From Chionoecetes opilio (taxonomy: Eukaryota; Arthropoda; Malacostraca; Decapoda; Majidae): a stretch of 64,000 nucleotides of DNA. Of this stretch, positions 23,890-55,699 are shown one piece after another. The notes beneath the pieces are model-generated. The model was not told the DNA's origin, searched no databases, and saw only the letters and a list, made by a program, of their open reading frames with translations. The stretch lies in NCBI GenBank assembly GCA_016584305.1, contig JACEEZ010024185.1, positions 40,491 to 104,490 on the forward strand, read 5' to 3'. The position numbers and the translations under genes were made by a program. The number at the start of each line of letters is the position of its first letter. Within the stretch, counting starts at the first letter, position 1.

Positions 23890-24165
23890 ATATGCAAGTC
23901 AGACTCGGTTGTGGAATGAAAGACAAGGATCCTAGATCCAAGTTGAAGATGCAAGCAGTTGAAATGAGTTATTTAAGAAGTGTCTTTGGTGTGAGACGAA
24001 TGAATGGTGAAAGTAATGAAAGTGTGTATAACAGGTTTGGAATGTCAAGTAAGGGTGAGGGGATGAAATGTGGAGTGGTGGAAGGGGTGAAGTGCAGCAC
24101 TGAGGTGGTTCGGTCATGTAGGAAGATTGGCAGAAAGTGAGATGACCAAGAGAGTCTGTATGAGT
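23890..24165 (+). pseudogene. LINE ORF2 near-C-terminal fragment
   Basis: The frame reads GMKDKDPRSKLKMQAVEMSY, LRSVFGVRRMNGESNESVYN, and after a frameshift ALRWFGHVGRLAESEMTKRV. It runs directly into the 54-bp minisatellite, whose unit encodes the next part of the same protein (GRPTVTWED). An RLRWFGHV..GRP..TW order is as in the LINE at 5870-6300. Located in the intron of the small candidate gene, same strand. Confidence 0.7.
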
Positions 24166-24594
24166 GTAGTAGATGCTGTGGGCACTAGAGGACGACCCAC
24201 AGTGACATGGGAGGACAGTGTAGTAGATGCTGTGGGCACTAAAGGACGACCCACAGTGACATGGGAGGACAGTGTAGTAGATGCTGTGGGCACTAGAGGA
24301 CGACCCACAGTGACATGGGAGGACAGTGTAGTAGATGCTGTGGGCACTAGAGGACGACCCACAGTGACATGGGAGGAGTGTAGTAGATACTGTGGGCACT
24401 AGAGGACGACCCACAGTGACATGGGAGGACAGTGTAGTAGATGCTGTGGGCACTAGAGGACGACCCACAGTGACATGGGAGGACAGTGTAGTAGATGCTG
24501 TGGGCACTAGAGGACGACCCACAGTGACATGGGAGGACAGTGTAGTAGATGCTGTGGGCACTAGAGGACGACCCACAGTGACATGGGAGGACAG
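24166..24594 (+). repeat. 54-bp minisatellite derived from LINE coding sequence
   Basis: Eight units beginning GTAGTAGATGCTGTGGGCAC. The unit is 54 bp (18 codons), encoding VVDAVGTRGRPTVTWEDS, so most junctions keep the frame. The fifth unit carries a 2-bp deletion (ggaggagtgtag for ggaggacagtgtag) and a G-to-A change. The last unit continues into SVAEYLREKGER and a stop, i.e. the normal end of the LINE ORF. The units are nearly identical, so the expansion is recent or homogenised. Confidence 0.95.
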
Positions 24595-25189
24595 TGTGGC
24601 AGAGTACCTGAGAGAAAAGGGCGAGAGATAAATGCTAGGATGAGAGCATGCAAGGGAGGAATGCAAGGACATAAATAAATACTCATCTGTCGCTGTCATC
24701 CCCATGGGAGAATTCTTATGAACTGGCGTCAGAAAAAGACAGATAGATTGATTAATATCAAGAAAATTATTCGTATAATAAAAAGCATTCACTTATCATT
24801 TTCTGATGTCATCTGGAGTGTTAATTTCCCATCTTGCTGCATTAAATTACCATTACATGATTCACACAACTTTTTTTCTTCAAATATAATGAAAAAATTT
24901 GTTTTTTTTAAAGAAAATAGATATGAGCATGCCAATGTGCATACTGACACCCATTTTACAAAAAGCAAAGAAATGATCAAAATAAAGATTATTCTTTTCC
25001 ATTGTAGCCTCCCACTCGCCTGCAGTGCTTGCCAGGTTGTGGTTCTATCAGTCTTGTTCTTTCTCCAGATTCATGAATGCTGCATTCCATTTCTGCGATA
25101 TTATTCATGCGTCTCCTCTTAACCCCTTCAATCCGGTGACGACGACGTAGGTTGTGTGTCTATCTTGTGATCTTATTTATGTGTGTCTC

Positions 25190-25610
25190 TGGTGAAAGGT
25201 TGTCTGTAACCATTACCCCCAGATCTTTTTCTTTTATTTTTCTAATCCACTCACTATCCATTCGGCAATTCCACGTTTTTCTCCTTTTACTCTCACCAAA
25301 TTCCATCACTTTACATTTCCCTGCTTTAAACTACATTTCCCACCTCTGACTGACTCCAGTCTGATATCTTATCAAAGTCTGTGTGTAGCTGTTCACAATA
25401 TTCCTCCTTTTTCACTTTTCTCAGCAGCTTGGCATCATCTGTGAATAAACTTACATAGCTGTCTATTCCTTCCACCCTATCATTTATGTAGACCACGACC
25501 ATCACTGGTGCCACCACTCACCCTTGAGGAACTCCACTTATTAATCTGCACCACTCAGATTGTTGATCCTTTATGACTTGTCGTCAAGCAATTGTTGCTC
25601 GTATAAGGGC
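25190..25610 (-). pseudogene. LINE reverse-transcriptase palm fragment
   Basis: On the minus strand the frame reads APVMVVVYINDRVEGIDSYV, SLFTDDAKLLRKVKKEE and CEQLHTDFDKISDWS. This is the RT catalytic block in which the usual F/YADD is here FTDD, followed by the region just after it. Degenerate frames continue to about 25190 ('VMEFGESKRRKTWNCRMD'-like and 'DLGVMVT'). L2/CR1-like; probably the same family as the minus-strand relics at 2300 and 13890. Confidence 0.7.
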
Positions 25611-25871
25611 ACAAATTTATCATTCTCGTATCATCAAATTCTCATTCAATGAATGCTCGTATAATGCAATCATACTGTATCAGAAATTCTTCATTCATTG
25701 AACATTAGAATTGATGTGTATATGGAAAACATAAAAAAATGATTGCATGATTCTATTAGGTAAGTGACGTTTTAGAAAAAAGTTAATTATCTTTTATGTC
25801 GACAGCCCACATGACTCAGCTCTTGACCCGAGTTATCTGACATGATTTTGTGGGTCTTCATTTGAAATAAG
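25611..25871. other. AT-rich intron sequence
   Basis: Contains 'ctcgtatcatcaaattctc..gaatgctcgtataatgcaatcatactgta' (about 25624-25680), a decayed relative of the family A right end (normally GAATGCTCGTATAACGGGAC..CCTGTA). Confidence 0.4.
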
Positions 25872-25937
25872 TTGAAGTACACAATCAAGAATATATATTA
25901 CTCATTGTTTTACCTTCTCTTATTTCCATTTTTCCAG

Positions 25938-26072
25938 ATTGAGGACTTGACAGACACTATGCTGCAGTACAAGAAAGAAGCCAATACTGTCCAGAGAAGC
26001 CTCAAGCTGCTACAAGAAGCATTTGACAGCCTAGTGGAAAGCCATAGAACTAGAATGGTCGGCGACAGATGA
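25938..26072 (+). CDS. Candidate small membrane coiled-coil protein, exon 2
   Basis: The acceptor 'tttccatttttccag' leads into IEDLTDTMLQYKKEANTVQR, LKLLQEAFDSLVESHRTRM and VGDR-stop. The phase is exactly that left by exon 1. The joined 93-aa product has heptad-like hydrophobic spacing continuing through the junction (KARKLQRLKNYETE|IEDLTDTML), which supports the join. Predicted role: a short Golgi/ER-type II anchored coiled coil, or the N-terminal stem of a longer enzyme if more exons exist (for example, splicing before the TGA). I do not recognise the family. The 2.3-kb intron holds LINE fragments and a minisatellite. Confidence 0.45.
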   Translation: MEDLTDTMLQYKKEANTVQRSLKLLQEAFDSLVESHRTRMVGDR

Positions 26073-26185
26073 TACTGGCCTAAAACTGTGGTGTATGATG
26101 TTGTTGGTAGTCACAATTATTTCTCTGTGCTGTTAATCTCTCACCTAACTCCTCAGACTATGTAACATTTCTTCTTTAGTTCTTT

Positions 26186-26272
26186 TAAGTCTATCACCAG
26201 CGGTGTTCCTCAGGGTTGTCTTATCACCCACTCTTTCTACTATTCATTAATGATGTTGTCTAAATACTTTCT
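26186..26272 (+). pseudogene. LINE RT motif fragment
   Basis: Reads ITSGVPQGCLI in one frame and, after a one-base shift, SPTLSTIH-NDVV in the next. This is the '.TSGVPQGSVLSP.LF..FINDL' RT block. Only ~85 bp survive. It would lie in the 3' flank or UTR of the small candidate gene. Confidence 0.6.
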
Positions 26273-26334
26273 CTATACAGGGGCCTTATCTGTGTAGTGC
26301 TATAAATACCTGGTAGATTAATCCTTAGGTCTAA

Positions 26335-26715
26335 AGTTATCGTTGCCGACTGTGGTTTTGTCGGAGGGCGAAGTCTATACAAGTGCGAGTTCGAGTCTCA
26401 CCAAGATAAATTTATATATAATAATGGGAAATAAGATTTATTCCCCGAATTGTGTTTGTTACCCTGTCAGTGCATCTGTGAAACAATTCTTCTGACGGGA
26501 TTCATAAGGGATAATTGACTAATTGTGGGCCCAGGGCAGTGTAGCGCTCTGTCGGTCCTGTCAGGTACGCCTATGGATCAGTACATTGGTTCCCTCTTCA
26601 TAGCCTCCATGACCAGTTACTACATCCCCATTGTGTCTAGTCATGAGGACTGCAACTCCCCTCCCCCTTCAGCATCCCCTTCAGAATAATATCACAACGA
26701 CAGAAGATTAGAAGT
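26335..26715 (+). mobile_element. SINE-3, copy 2
   Basis: Head with GGGCGAAG..GCGAGTTCGAGTCTC (B-box-like). The body is co-linear with 20945-21315, including 'gggcccagggcagtgta', 'gatcagtacattgg', 'cagcatccccttcagaata' and 'atcacaacgacagaaga'. Several small indels separate the copies. Confidence 0.7.
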
Positions 26716-27387
26716 GTTCAAGTGGCAGGCACAGAAAAGTTTACGGCGTTACATCTGCCCATGTGTGGAGTATGCCTCTTATGTTGGGGAGGATCCACTC
26801 ATACAGCTATACTAAACAGAATGGGAGTCAAAACGTTTTAATCTCATCAACTCCCCTCCTCTGATTGACTATCTTCAATCACCGCCGCAATGTTGTCTCT
26901 TTTTCCCGCTATTTTCTTCCTCATTGCTAACCATATGCCTTCCCCTCTCATGCTTCCTTGTTGCACAAGACTCTCCACCAATTCTCGTCCTTATTTCGTC
27001 CATCTTTCTAATGATTATCAATGCTGTTTAATCTTCCTAACCTACATCTTCACTCGTACATTACTTTTCACTGTTCAACTCTGTAACTCTAACAATTCAT
27101 GTCTGTTTGTGTCATGTCTTTCATGTTTATATTTACCACCTTCCTACGACTTAAATTACTTCAATAGAGGAGTATAAAGATTAGAAGTGGACCAGATGTC
27201 GATTCTTCAACATTTGTGGATATCTATTTTCAATATTTGCGGAAGCGGATATTTTTTTGCCATCAAGAGAATATTTGAAATTTTAAGATACCAAGAGATG
27301 AGTAAAAAATGTCATTAATATATTAAGAAATAGGGGAACCAAGAGTATATCGATCATATTACGCTACCATTTCAATTATCTGTTACC
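26716..27387. other. Intergenic, nothing certain
   Basis: The plus frame around 26760-27180 has fragments such as 'GEDPLIQLY*TEWESKRFNLI', reminiscent of Jockey-like RT C-termini (LD.IQ..A..L), but too decayed to call. 27180-27380 is AT-rich unique sequence. Confidence 0.3.
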
Positions 27388-27398
27388 ACTCCGCAAGC
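27388..27398 (+). repeat. Target-site duplication of SINE-1 copy A (left)
   Basis: ACTCCGCAAGC, repeated exactly at 27705-27715 after the SINE. Confidence 0.85.
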
Positions 27399-27704
27399 TC
27401 GTCGCCTCCGTGGTGTAGTGGTTAGCGCGCCTGGCTACGAATCTGCGGGCCCTAGCCTGGTTCGAATCCGGTCCAAGGCAAGTTGTCGACCAGCCAACCC
27501 AGCTGTTCTTTCTCTCTTTCAGGGTTGATAAGTGGGTACCTATAGAAACCTGGGGAAGATAACTGTGGTAACCTGGATGTCACACTAGCCGTGTCTCGGA
27601 CTAGCGGGGTTCTCATCCACCACAGGCTCAAGGGCTAATGCAACGGAGATGAGCATCGAGGCCACGCGCAGCATAACGTATGGCCCCTTCTTTAACTTTA
27701 CCTT
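27399..27704 (+). mobile_element. tRNA-derived SINE-1, copy A
   Basis: Head GCCTCCGTGGTGTAGTGGTT carries an A box (TGGTGTAGTGG) and is followed ~40 bp later by a B box (GGTTCGAATCC), i.e. a tRNA-like pol III promoter. The body includes 'aacccagctgttctttctc', 'gggtacctatagaaacctgg' and 'accacaggctcaagggctaa'. The end is 'gccacgcgcagcataacgta' plus 'ctttaactttacctt'. An 11-bp target duplication flanks it. Confidence 0.9.
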
Positions 27705-27718
27705 ACTCCGCAAGCACT

Positions 27719-27977
27719 AAAGGTAAAGTTAAAGATGGGGACATACACTATGTTGCGCGTGGCCTCGGTGCTCATCTCTTGAGCCTGTGGTGGTGAGAAC
27801 CCATTATCTGGGTTACCACAGTTACCTTCCCTAGGTTTCCCCAGGTACCCATTTATCAACCTTGAAAAGGAGAAAGGACAGCTGGGTTGGCTGGTCGCCA
27901 ATTTGCCCTGGCCCAGATTCGAACCAGGGCACGCAAATTCGTGGGTAGGCGCGCTAGCCACTACACCACGGAGGCAG
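27719..27977 (-). mobile_element. tRNA-derived SINE-1, copy B (inverted)
   Basis: Reverse-complement copy: it begins 'aaggtaaagttaaag' and ends 'actacaccacggaggc'. Box B on the minus strand is GGTTCGAATCT. A 9-bp duplication GCAAGCACT (27710-27718, 27978-27986) flanks it and overlaps the duplication of copy A. With copy A it forms a ~580-bp inverted pair around a ~14-bp spacer. Confidence 0.9.
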
Positions 27978-27989
27978 GCAAGCACTGTG

Positions 27990-30137
27990 ACGCACCTGAT
28001 TTCGCTTTTTTTATTTAGGCCTTTAGCGCCTGTAGGCATCACCAGGGCTCATATGGTATATCTGGCTCATTGTATTTCTTTTATTTGTTTGTTATTTCTA
28101 CAGGACCAGCCGGTTTAAAGGCCTGGCCTATGAAGAATAGGCCACCTGTAATATCAAGATTATCAAGAGGCTGAATATAGGAGAATATAACAATATAAAA
28201 AAAACTTCCATATCTATTAATCACTAGACTTACAATGGATTATCTGATAAATTGATACACAGACTAAAAATCTAACATGTGGTGAAGGAGGATACACTTG
28301 ACAATCATAGGAAAATAGCAACACCCTTTGACAATTGAGTAAAAAAAATGCATACAAGATTACTCCAATTTCAACTACATACTAGGATGGTGTTATTTGC
28401 CTACGATTGCGGAATTGAACACAAGGTAATAATATTCATGACTAAATACATTTAGGTGTATATTGTGCACCTGTTGTGCTGGTGATGGTGGCAGTAGTGT
28501 GTGTCAGGTCTTACACAGATGCACCACACACACCTGAAATGTTCCTTCTTGATATAGTATAATATGGAATCTACATGACTTCACTGAACTGCTTATAACA
28601 TTATATCTAATACTGTGGCACATTGCAAACTAATAATATTGTGTAAATAGATATCTATAAAAGAGGAGGTTGGTGAATATGAACAGAGGACTGTTAAGTC
28701 TACATTTGTTCTGTAGGATTAAATATGTAGAGCTGAAAATAATGAATAAGGATTAATTTTTTCATTGCCATTATATATTCTACTAATGTAGATATAAAAA
28801 TGGTAATCAAAAAGACAATGACAGATGAAAATACACGTCTTGATAAAAGAATAATGGTATCTCACTATGGCTTACTACTCTGTTTGTACAAAATATAAGA
28901 AGCTTGACTAAAATCTATACAAAATCATATCTACTCTAATAGGAGGTCTAAGCTACACACTGTTGCACTCCACACACTGCATCATCCATCCGTAGCTTCA
29001 TATATCGAGGATGCTGCACTCACACTGCGTTCAGTACAAGCAAGACAAGAGCACACAGGGCTGCTGCTGGAGTTACCTTGACTCTGATGAACACTAATGA
29101 CTTCAACCCTTGTTCTTGTGGAGCCTGATGACATCTAATAAATGTGGCATTAGCTGCAATTGTCTTATGCAATGAACAAAGCATTTCGACAGAAAACAAA
29201 CTGCATGATTGAAGTATTCTATACTCATTTATGATTGTCCATAACATGAAAAGCTTAGAAGTCTTAGTTGATATATTCTACAGGCATCATATCTATAGTG
29301 TATAAAGAATCACTATTACAATCAAGGTAACATATGAATGGTCATAAAAAAACTGGTTCAGTACCAAAACAATGCGTATGTGAAAGATCATAAGCTCTGT
29401 GGATCCACACTCTACAGTATGGATCATATGCGTAATGGAATTTGACAGCTGTGATGGTTACCTTTATATTAAGTTTTTACAAAATATCGAGAAAATTATT
29501 TACATTCATCATAGCTATCATAATATTTTGCATTCAGTTGGTATTGTAAAGACAGCTTCTAACTATATACTGACATTTTGTGCTGCAAAACATTTACAAT
29601 TACTCGATCTCAAATCTCTTCACTTTACATGACCATGCATTACCAATAGTAAACAATCCACTAAACATTAATGAAATTCACAATACCAAACTCTAAGTGT
29701 AACAAGAACTGCCTCACAGCAGAACAATGCAGCTGCTTTGTGAAACCTAAGACAAAAATGTATCTGCTGCAGCACCTGAGATATGAACATAAAAGTAAGA
29801 GCCTTGCATCTCATGAAGGAAATGTGAAGAGCTACAAACACATTTGTTGCATTTTCCATTCCCATTTCTGCTTCAAGAGAACTTTTAAAACCATGACCAA
29901 GATAAACAAATGAAGCAAATAGTACACGTTCTGCTGAATTCAGGATTACCAAACTTCATAAAGTTTCGCCTTTAAAGCAATCATCATACCTTATTATAAT
30001 ATGTTATTTTTGGTCAAATTAAGGAATAGTCTCCCTGCCAGCCAGGACTACCACTTGCCAGGCTTAACTTGGGACTGGCCTCTTAATTGAGGATCATTAA
30101 ATTATGCACTCATATTTAGTGACATTTGAGTGATGGC
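27990..30137 (-). other. arm: Putative armadillo 3'UTR and downstream flank
   Basis: AT-rich, repeat-poor sequence immediately after the armadillo stop codon on the minus strand; its low repeat content against the rest of the window suggests it is transcribed UTR. Minus-strand AATAAA signals lie at about 28080-28085 and 28010-28015 (TTTATT on the plus strand); the second adjoins the SINE. No nearer canonical signal was noticed. The true cleavage site cannot be fixed from sequence alone. Confidence 0.4.
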
Positions 30138-51161
<21,024 letters not shown>

Positions 51162-51186
51162 GGCGCCAACACAGCTGCCCTCACTC

Positions 51187-51857
51187 TGAAACACACAATG
51201 AAAGATTGTTCAGTACAGGACACCTCTGATGCACACTGATACAAGGCATAAAACATTACTGTAGGATGCATTTGCAACTCATTTTTTTATGTTTTCAACT
51301 TTGTTTTGACATGTTTTGCCTTTAGACAAAGGGAAAGTGACAATAAAAAAGACAATTTTGTTGAGATAAGTTCATTGAAAGGGTAAGAATAATGGTGAGA
51401 AAACACAATGACACAGAAGCTCTTTATATCTCACGTCTTGACTACCACCTTCACGCTGAGGAAGGCGGAGGTCGCAACGATAGACAAATAAATACAATAC
51501 ACTACACTGGGAACTCGGTACTCGAATGGCTCCCGACTCGAACAATTTGGTATTCAAAAGTTTTTTTCTGAAAAAAATTGCTCTGCAAGCTGTTTCGTGT
51601 TTTTTGCTTTATATTCTTCGTATAAATAAGTCACTAAGGGGCGTAAGATTAGTGATAACAGCCAAACGAAAAGAAAATTGGATAGAATCACAATAGAGAT
51701 GGAAAACAAAACAATCGATTACAAAAACAAAGATCACAAACAATTGAAGAGGTTGATAAATTGTTCTTGATTTGGATCAATTTGGTTTGTATGATTGATT
51801 TTGTTTGTTTAGTTTGTTTAATGAATGATGCTTGTATGTTGATTTGGTAGTATGATT
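51187..51857. other. Upstream of armadillo coding exon 1
   Basis: Intron or 5' flank of armadillo. Nothing recognised with confidence. 51495-51560 ('ggtactcgaatggctcccgactcgaacaatttggtattcaaaag') looks like a weak transposon end and has partners near 53855-53890 in mirror order. Confidence 0.35.
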
Positions 51858-53760
51858 TCTGTTTACCTAAATGGATTCGGAGAAACATTGTCTCTATGAG
51901 ACAATCTAGTCGCAAATCACTACTTTCGGAGATGTAGGATTTTTTAATAGGAAGGAGAGTGTATAGGAGATATGAAAATTAATTAACCTAACCCCACCTT
52001 TTGCCTCACTAACCTAACATAACCTCACGTTTTAACCTCCTAACTAAAGCCAAATTTGCATTAAAAAAAAGGTCCGCGGCAAGGGAAAAATAGAGGCGAT
52101 GCAGGTCACAAGAGGAAGAAGAGTGAGGCGCATGTAAACAATCGTCTCTCTCCTCCCTATACTACACTATATATCATATCTCCAAAAGTAATTACAGTCA
52201 AACCTCGATATAACGGACTAAAGGGGGGGGAAGAGTGGTCCGTTAAAGCCGATTGTCCGTTATAGCGAGGGTATTTTCCCAAGGGTGGAAAAATATATGA
52301 AAAAAAAAAATTGTGAAATAAATGAGAAATAATCACACACAACCAGACTGTGTGTGTAGCTATGCTGGGAGGTAAACAGTGACTGGCACTACATGCTGAA
52401 TTTGGTCCGCTCCTACACGTGAAATAAATGAGAAATAATCTCACACACAACCAGACCATGTAGCTATGTTGGGAGGTAAACAGTGACTAGCGCTACATCA
52501 GGGATTTGGCACACTCGCCCACGACTGTTCGGGACTGGTATTAGGAGAGGTAGTAAGTACCAGGCTCGCTCATTACTGCTTGGTATGCTATGAAATTTCA
52601 TTATTCTAGTTGAATGTAGACACATAATCACATTTGAATTGCTATTATTCATACATATGAGTAAAGATATGAAAATACTTTCAAGGCGCTCATCCACGCC
52701 TGGCAGCGCGGCCGCGGCAGCAGCAGCAGCATCATGAGACATTATAATCACCCCAAAATAGTTAAAAAGGAAGAAAAAGTCTCCCATAAAGTGATGGGTT
52801 ATCCCTAAAATGTTGATGCTTTCTCTCACCATCTGGCTAGTCAAGCTCAAGCTCTAGTGAAAGGTAAACAAACTACGAGCCAGATTCAGCAGTGGCTTCC
52901 AAAGGTATTGCTTATTGAATGTAGACACATAATCACATTTGAATTGCTATTATTCATACATATGAGTAAAGATATGAAAATACTTTCAAGGCGCTCATCC
53001 ACGCCTGGCAGCGCGGCCGCGGCAGCAGCAGCAGCATCATGAGACATTATAATCACCCAAAAATAGTTAAAAAGGAAGAAAAAGTCTCCCGTAAAGTGAT
53101 GGGTTATCCCTAAAATGTTGATGCTTTCTCTCACCGTCTGGCTAGTCAAGCTCAAGCTCTAGTGAAAGGTAAACAAACTACGAGCCAGATTCAGCAGTGG
53201 CTTCCGAAGGTATTGCTTATTATCATGACTAATGCTCATTATTATATATATATTATATGGTTGTTAAGTGGTTCTATACACGTGTCACTATTTAGGTCAG
53301 TGTAGGTAGCACTGCGTGTCACCTTAGATAAGGGTGATTTAGGGTGTTGAGGTGACAGGGAGACGTAGCAGCGGCCACGCCATAACACTAATAGTCGCTA
53401 TTTTAAGCAATACACACCTTCTACCACTAAATCACTAGCAACACAGGCTCCTTCCTTATATATCTTAATATGTGATACATCATTCACAACTCCTTAAAAC
53501 CCAAGCATTCCAAAGTAAAATGAGAAAATAATACAATTATGTTGAGTCGACAATTCGAGCGCGATAAGCGGTCTGATATGCAACAACAACAACAACAACA
53601 ACAAAGCAAAAACAAAAAATATATATATATACATTGTCACGCCAATGGAGTCCGTTACATCCGAAGTCCATTGCATCGAGGTTTGACTGTAGTTGCGACG
53701 GAAGCTTATAGAGAAAATGTTTCTTAGAATCCAATAAGTTAACAGAAACCAAGCTCCTAA
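51858..53760. mobile_element. TIR element family D, copy 1, split by family B
   Basis: Left: 'tttctgtttacctaaatggattcggagaaacat' then 'cgcaaatcactactttcgg'. Right (after 53691): 'ttgcgacggaagcttatagagaaaatg' and 'aatccaataagttaacagaaacc', the mirror of the left. Internal text matches copy 2 at 56811-57225 (AACCTAACCCCACCTTTTG; GTCCGCGGCAA; CACAAGAGGAAGAAGAGTGA). The family B element sits precisely at a TA within 'aaagtaat-ta-gttgcgacgg'. Confidence 0.8.
52195..53689. mobile_element. TIR element family B, copy 2 with internal duplication
   Basis: Same termini as 39580-40732, TA at 52193-52194 and 53690-53691; 1495 bp. It contains a 305-bp tandem duplication (second copy of 'tgaatgtagacacataatc' starts at 52916; the first at 52611), which copy 1 lacks. 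A (CAA)n run at 53582-53602 replaces the A run of copy 1. Confidence 0.9.
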
Positions 53761-54161
53761 TTGTGTAGGGAATCCTGGTCCTACTGTAAAATAATACTAT
53801 TTTTGAGGTCTGAAACGGATTAATTCAATTTACTTTATTCCTTATGGGAAAAAATTGTTCAGTAGTTACTCGAACAGCCTTCTGGAAGGAATTAAGTTAC
53901 AGTACCGAGTCCCCACTGTATATAAAACATCCTTTACGACCCATAGGGGGTATTAAGGCACTTATAAACAGGTCACTAACAGCCTGATACCATATTTTTG
54001 TCTGTATTAAGACCCGCACAGCCGGCTGTGCGGCAGCTGAGAGCTCTCCATTTTTTACAGTGATTTGATCGCTGGGTGACATCTGTAACGGCGCCTCCAC
54101 TCAAATCATCCATCGGGTGATGCGCACCACCTCAATGAGGTAAATAATGCTATATTATCCT

Positions 54162-54934
54162 CAGGGTTGTTTGATTTAAATCAAGTTGATTTTAATCACT
54201 GATTTAAATCAAATCATTTTTTTTTTAATCACTGATTTAAATAACCTTATCATTATTTGAAAACGAGAGGGGAAAGAAGGAAAATTAAGCAAATGGGCTT
54301 TATGAACACCAATTTCATCATTGTAGTATCATTATATCATAATGAGACTAAATGAGTGGTGCGAGGGAATCCACTGTGGCACTTTTATACAGCAAATTGC
54401 CATGTGGCTGTTTTCAGCAAAATCAAGCAATATTTTGTGTAGCTGACTCTCATCACAGACAGAATGATGACCTTTCATATGCCAGCTAGGAGGTTATTAC
54501 CGGAGGTCAAATTAATAATCATTTGGTGTGTCTTGGGGGGGGGGGTTAAGGCTTGCAGGACGGTAAAGACCGCCCACTCGATCCCCCAGCCAATGGGAAC
54601 CATGAATGGGACAGGGCCAGTCTGGATGTGTTTTCACGAGCATTAGTGCAGCCTGGACCAGCCTGGCAAAAGTCGCGAAACACGCTTATAGACATAAAGG
54701 CCTATTGATGTGAAAACATCAATCACAGAAATAGAAAATATGTAAATTTATCTATTTAATGTTATATGCATTTTTTATTCACTTATTCTATCTCTTTTTA
54801 GTTATAAATATGCTAAACAATATCCTGTAGTAGTTAGATTTCATGTAGAACATCAAATTAATAAAAAATAAAAAAATATTTAAATCAAATAAATCGGAAT
54901 TATTTTTTTTAAATAAAAAAAATCAACAACCCTG
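54162..54934. mobile_element. hAT-like MITE
   Basis: Starts CAGGGTTGTTTGATTTAAAT and ends AAATCAACAACCCTG. Flanked by ATTATCCT (54154-54161) and ATTATCGT (54935-54942), an 8-bp duplication with one mismatch. The repeated 'tgatttaaatca' words at both ends are typical of hAT MITEs. No transposase is visible. Confidence 0.85.
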
Positions 54935-55211
54935 ATTATCGTGAATACAGAGATTTTCGTGTATGCTCGCCGCTGTCGGCCAGTATTCCAATTTTTCACG
55001 TCGACGGGTGTTCCTATTCTTGGCGACAGTTCCAGTTCTTGATATTACAGCACCAAATATATACTGTATATTTCAGCCGTTTTTACCCGTTCCTGCTTTC
55101 AAAGATTAAATACCAGCAATAGGTTGATAAGTTAGGTTAGGCTGCATAACCAATGTCTAGGTTAAGCTAGTGATCTAGTGGGGAGGGGGGGGGTGTCTGG
55201 GAGGCAGTTAA

Positions 55212-55415
55212 CCCCTTGAGGCCCAGAACGTAATTTCAATTGTAATTTAGCTACCATTTGATGGTTTTTAGTGAATATAAGCAATCATTTATAAATATGA
55301 CCTGTTTAGTATCCTTGTCCACTAGTTAATTTGGTATATTCAGTCAATTTTCGTAATTTTATGGCTAATAACAGACGATATCATATAGCAAAGGAAAGAT
55401 CTGGGCGTGAAGGGG
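55212..55415 (+). mobile_element. piggyBac-like MITE, copy 3
   Basis: TTAA at 55208-55211 and 55416-55419. Starts CCCCTTGAGGCCCAGAACG, ends CTGGGCGTGAAGGGG; 204 bp, same orientation as 7425-7632. Confidence 0.88.
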
Positions 55416-55419
55416 TTAA

Positions 55420-55691
55420 GTCAGGTTTCGTAAACAATGTCCATGTATTAAACTGCTAAATTATTAAAATTAGAAGCTGTAAATCTGTTAATTTTGTGTC
55501 CCCCGTCCAAAACCACACATTCCCACTAGTTTCCCAGGTTTGTTGCCATAAAGGGGAGGAGGCATTTCTCCCCCACTTTATAATTACATTTTAGAGGTAT
55601 CTGAAGGGATCTGTGAAAGTCTGGAGAAACAAAAACCAAAAAGGGCGGGAAAGGACTCTTGAATTTTACCGTCGAAAAGGTATATTAGGTA
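55420..55691. other. Spacer between MITE and hAT element
   Basis: Nothing recognised. Confidence 0.3.
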
Positions 55692-55699
55692 CCTTTATT

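Noticed and set aside
24166..24594. CRISPR-like array (also 45546-45915 and 42026-42260)
   Set aside because: Units are contiguous tandem repeats without unique spacers, and the genome is eukaryotic.
23932..24792. 286-codon minus-strand frame over the 54-bp minisatellite
   Set aside because: Antisense shadow of the LINE-derived repeat; the plus-strand frame is the one with family resemblance.
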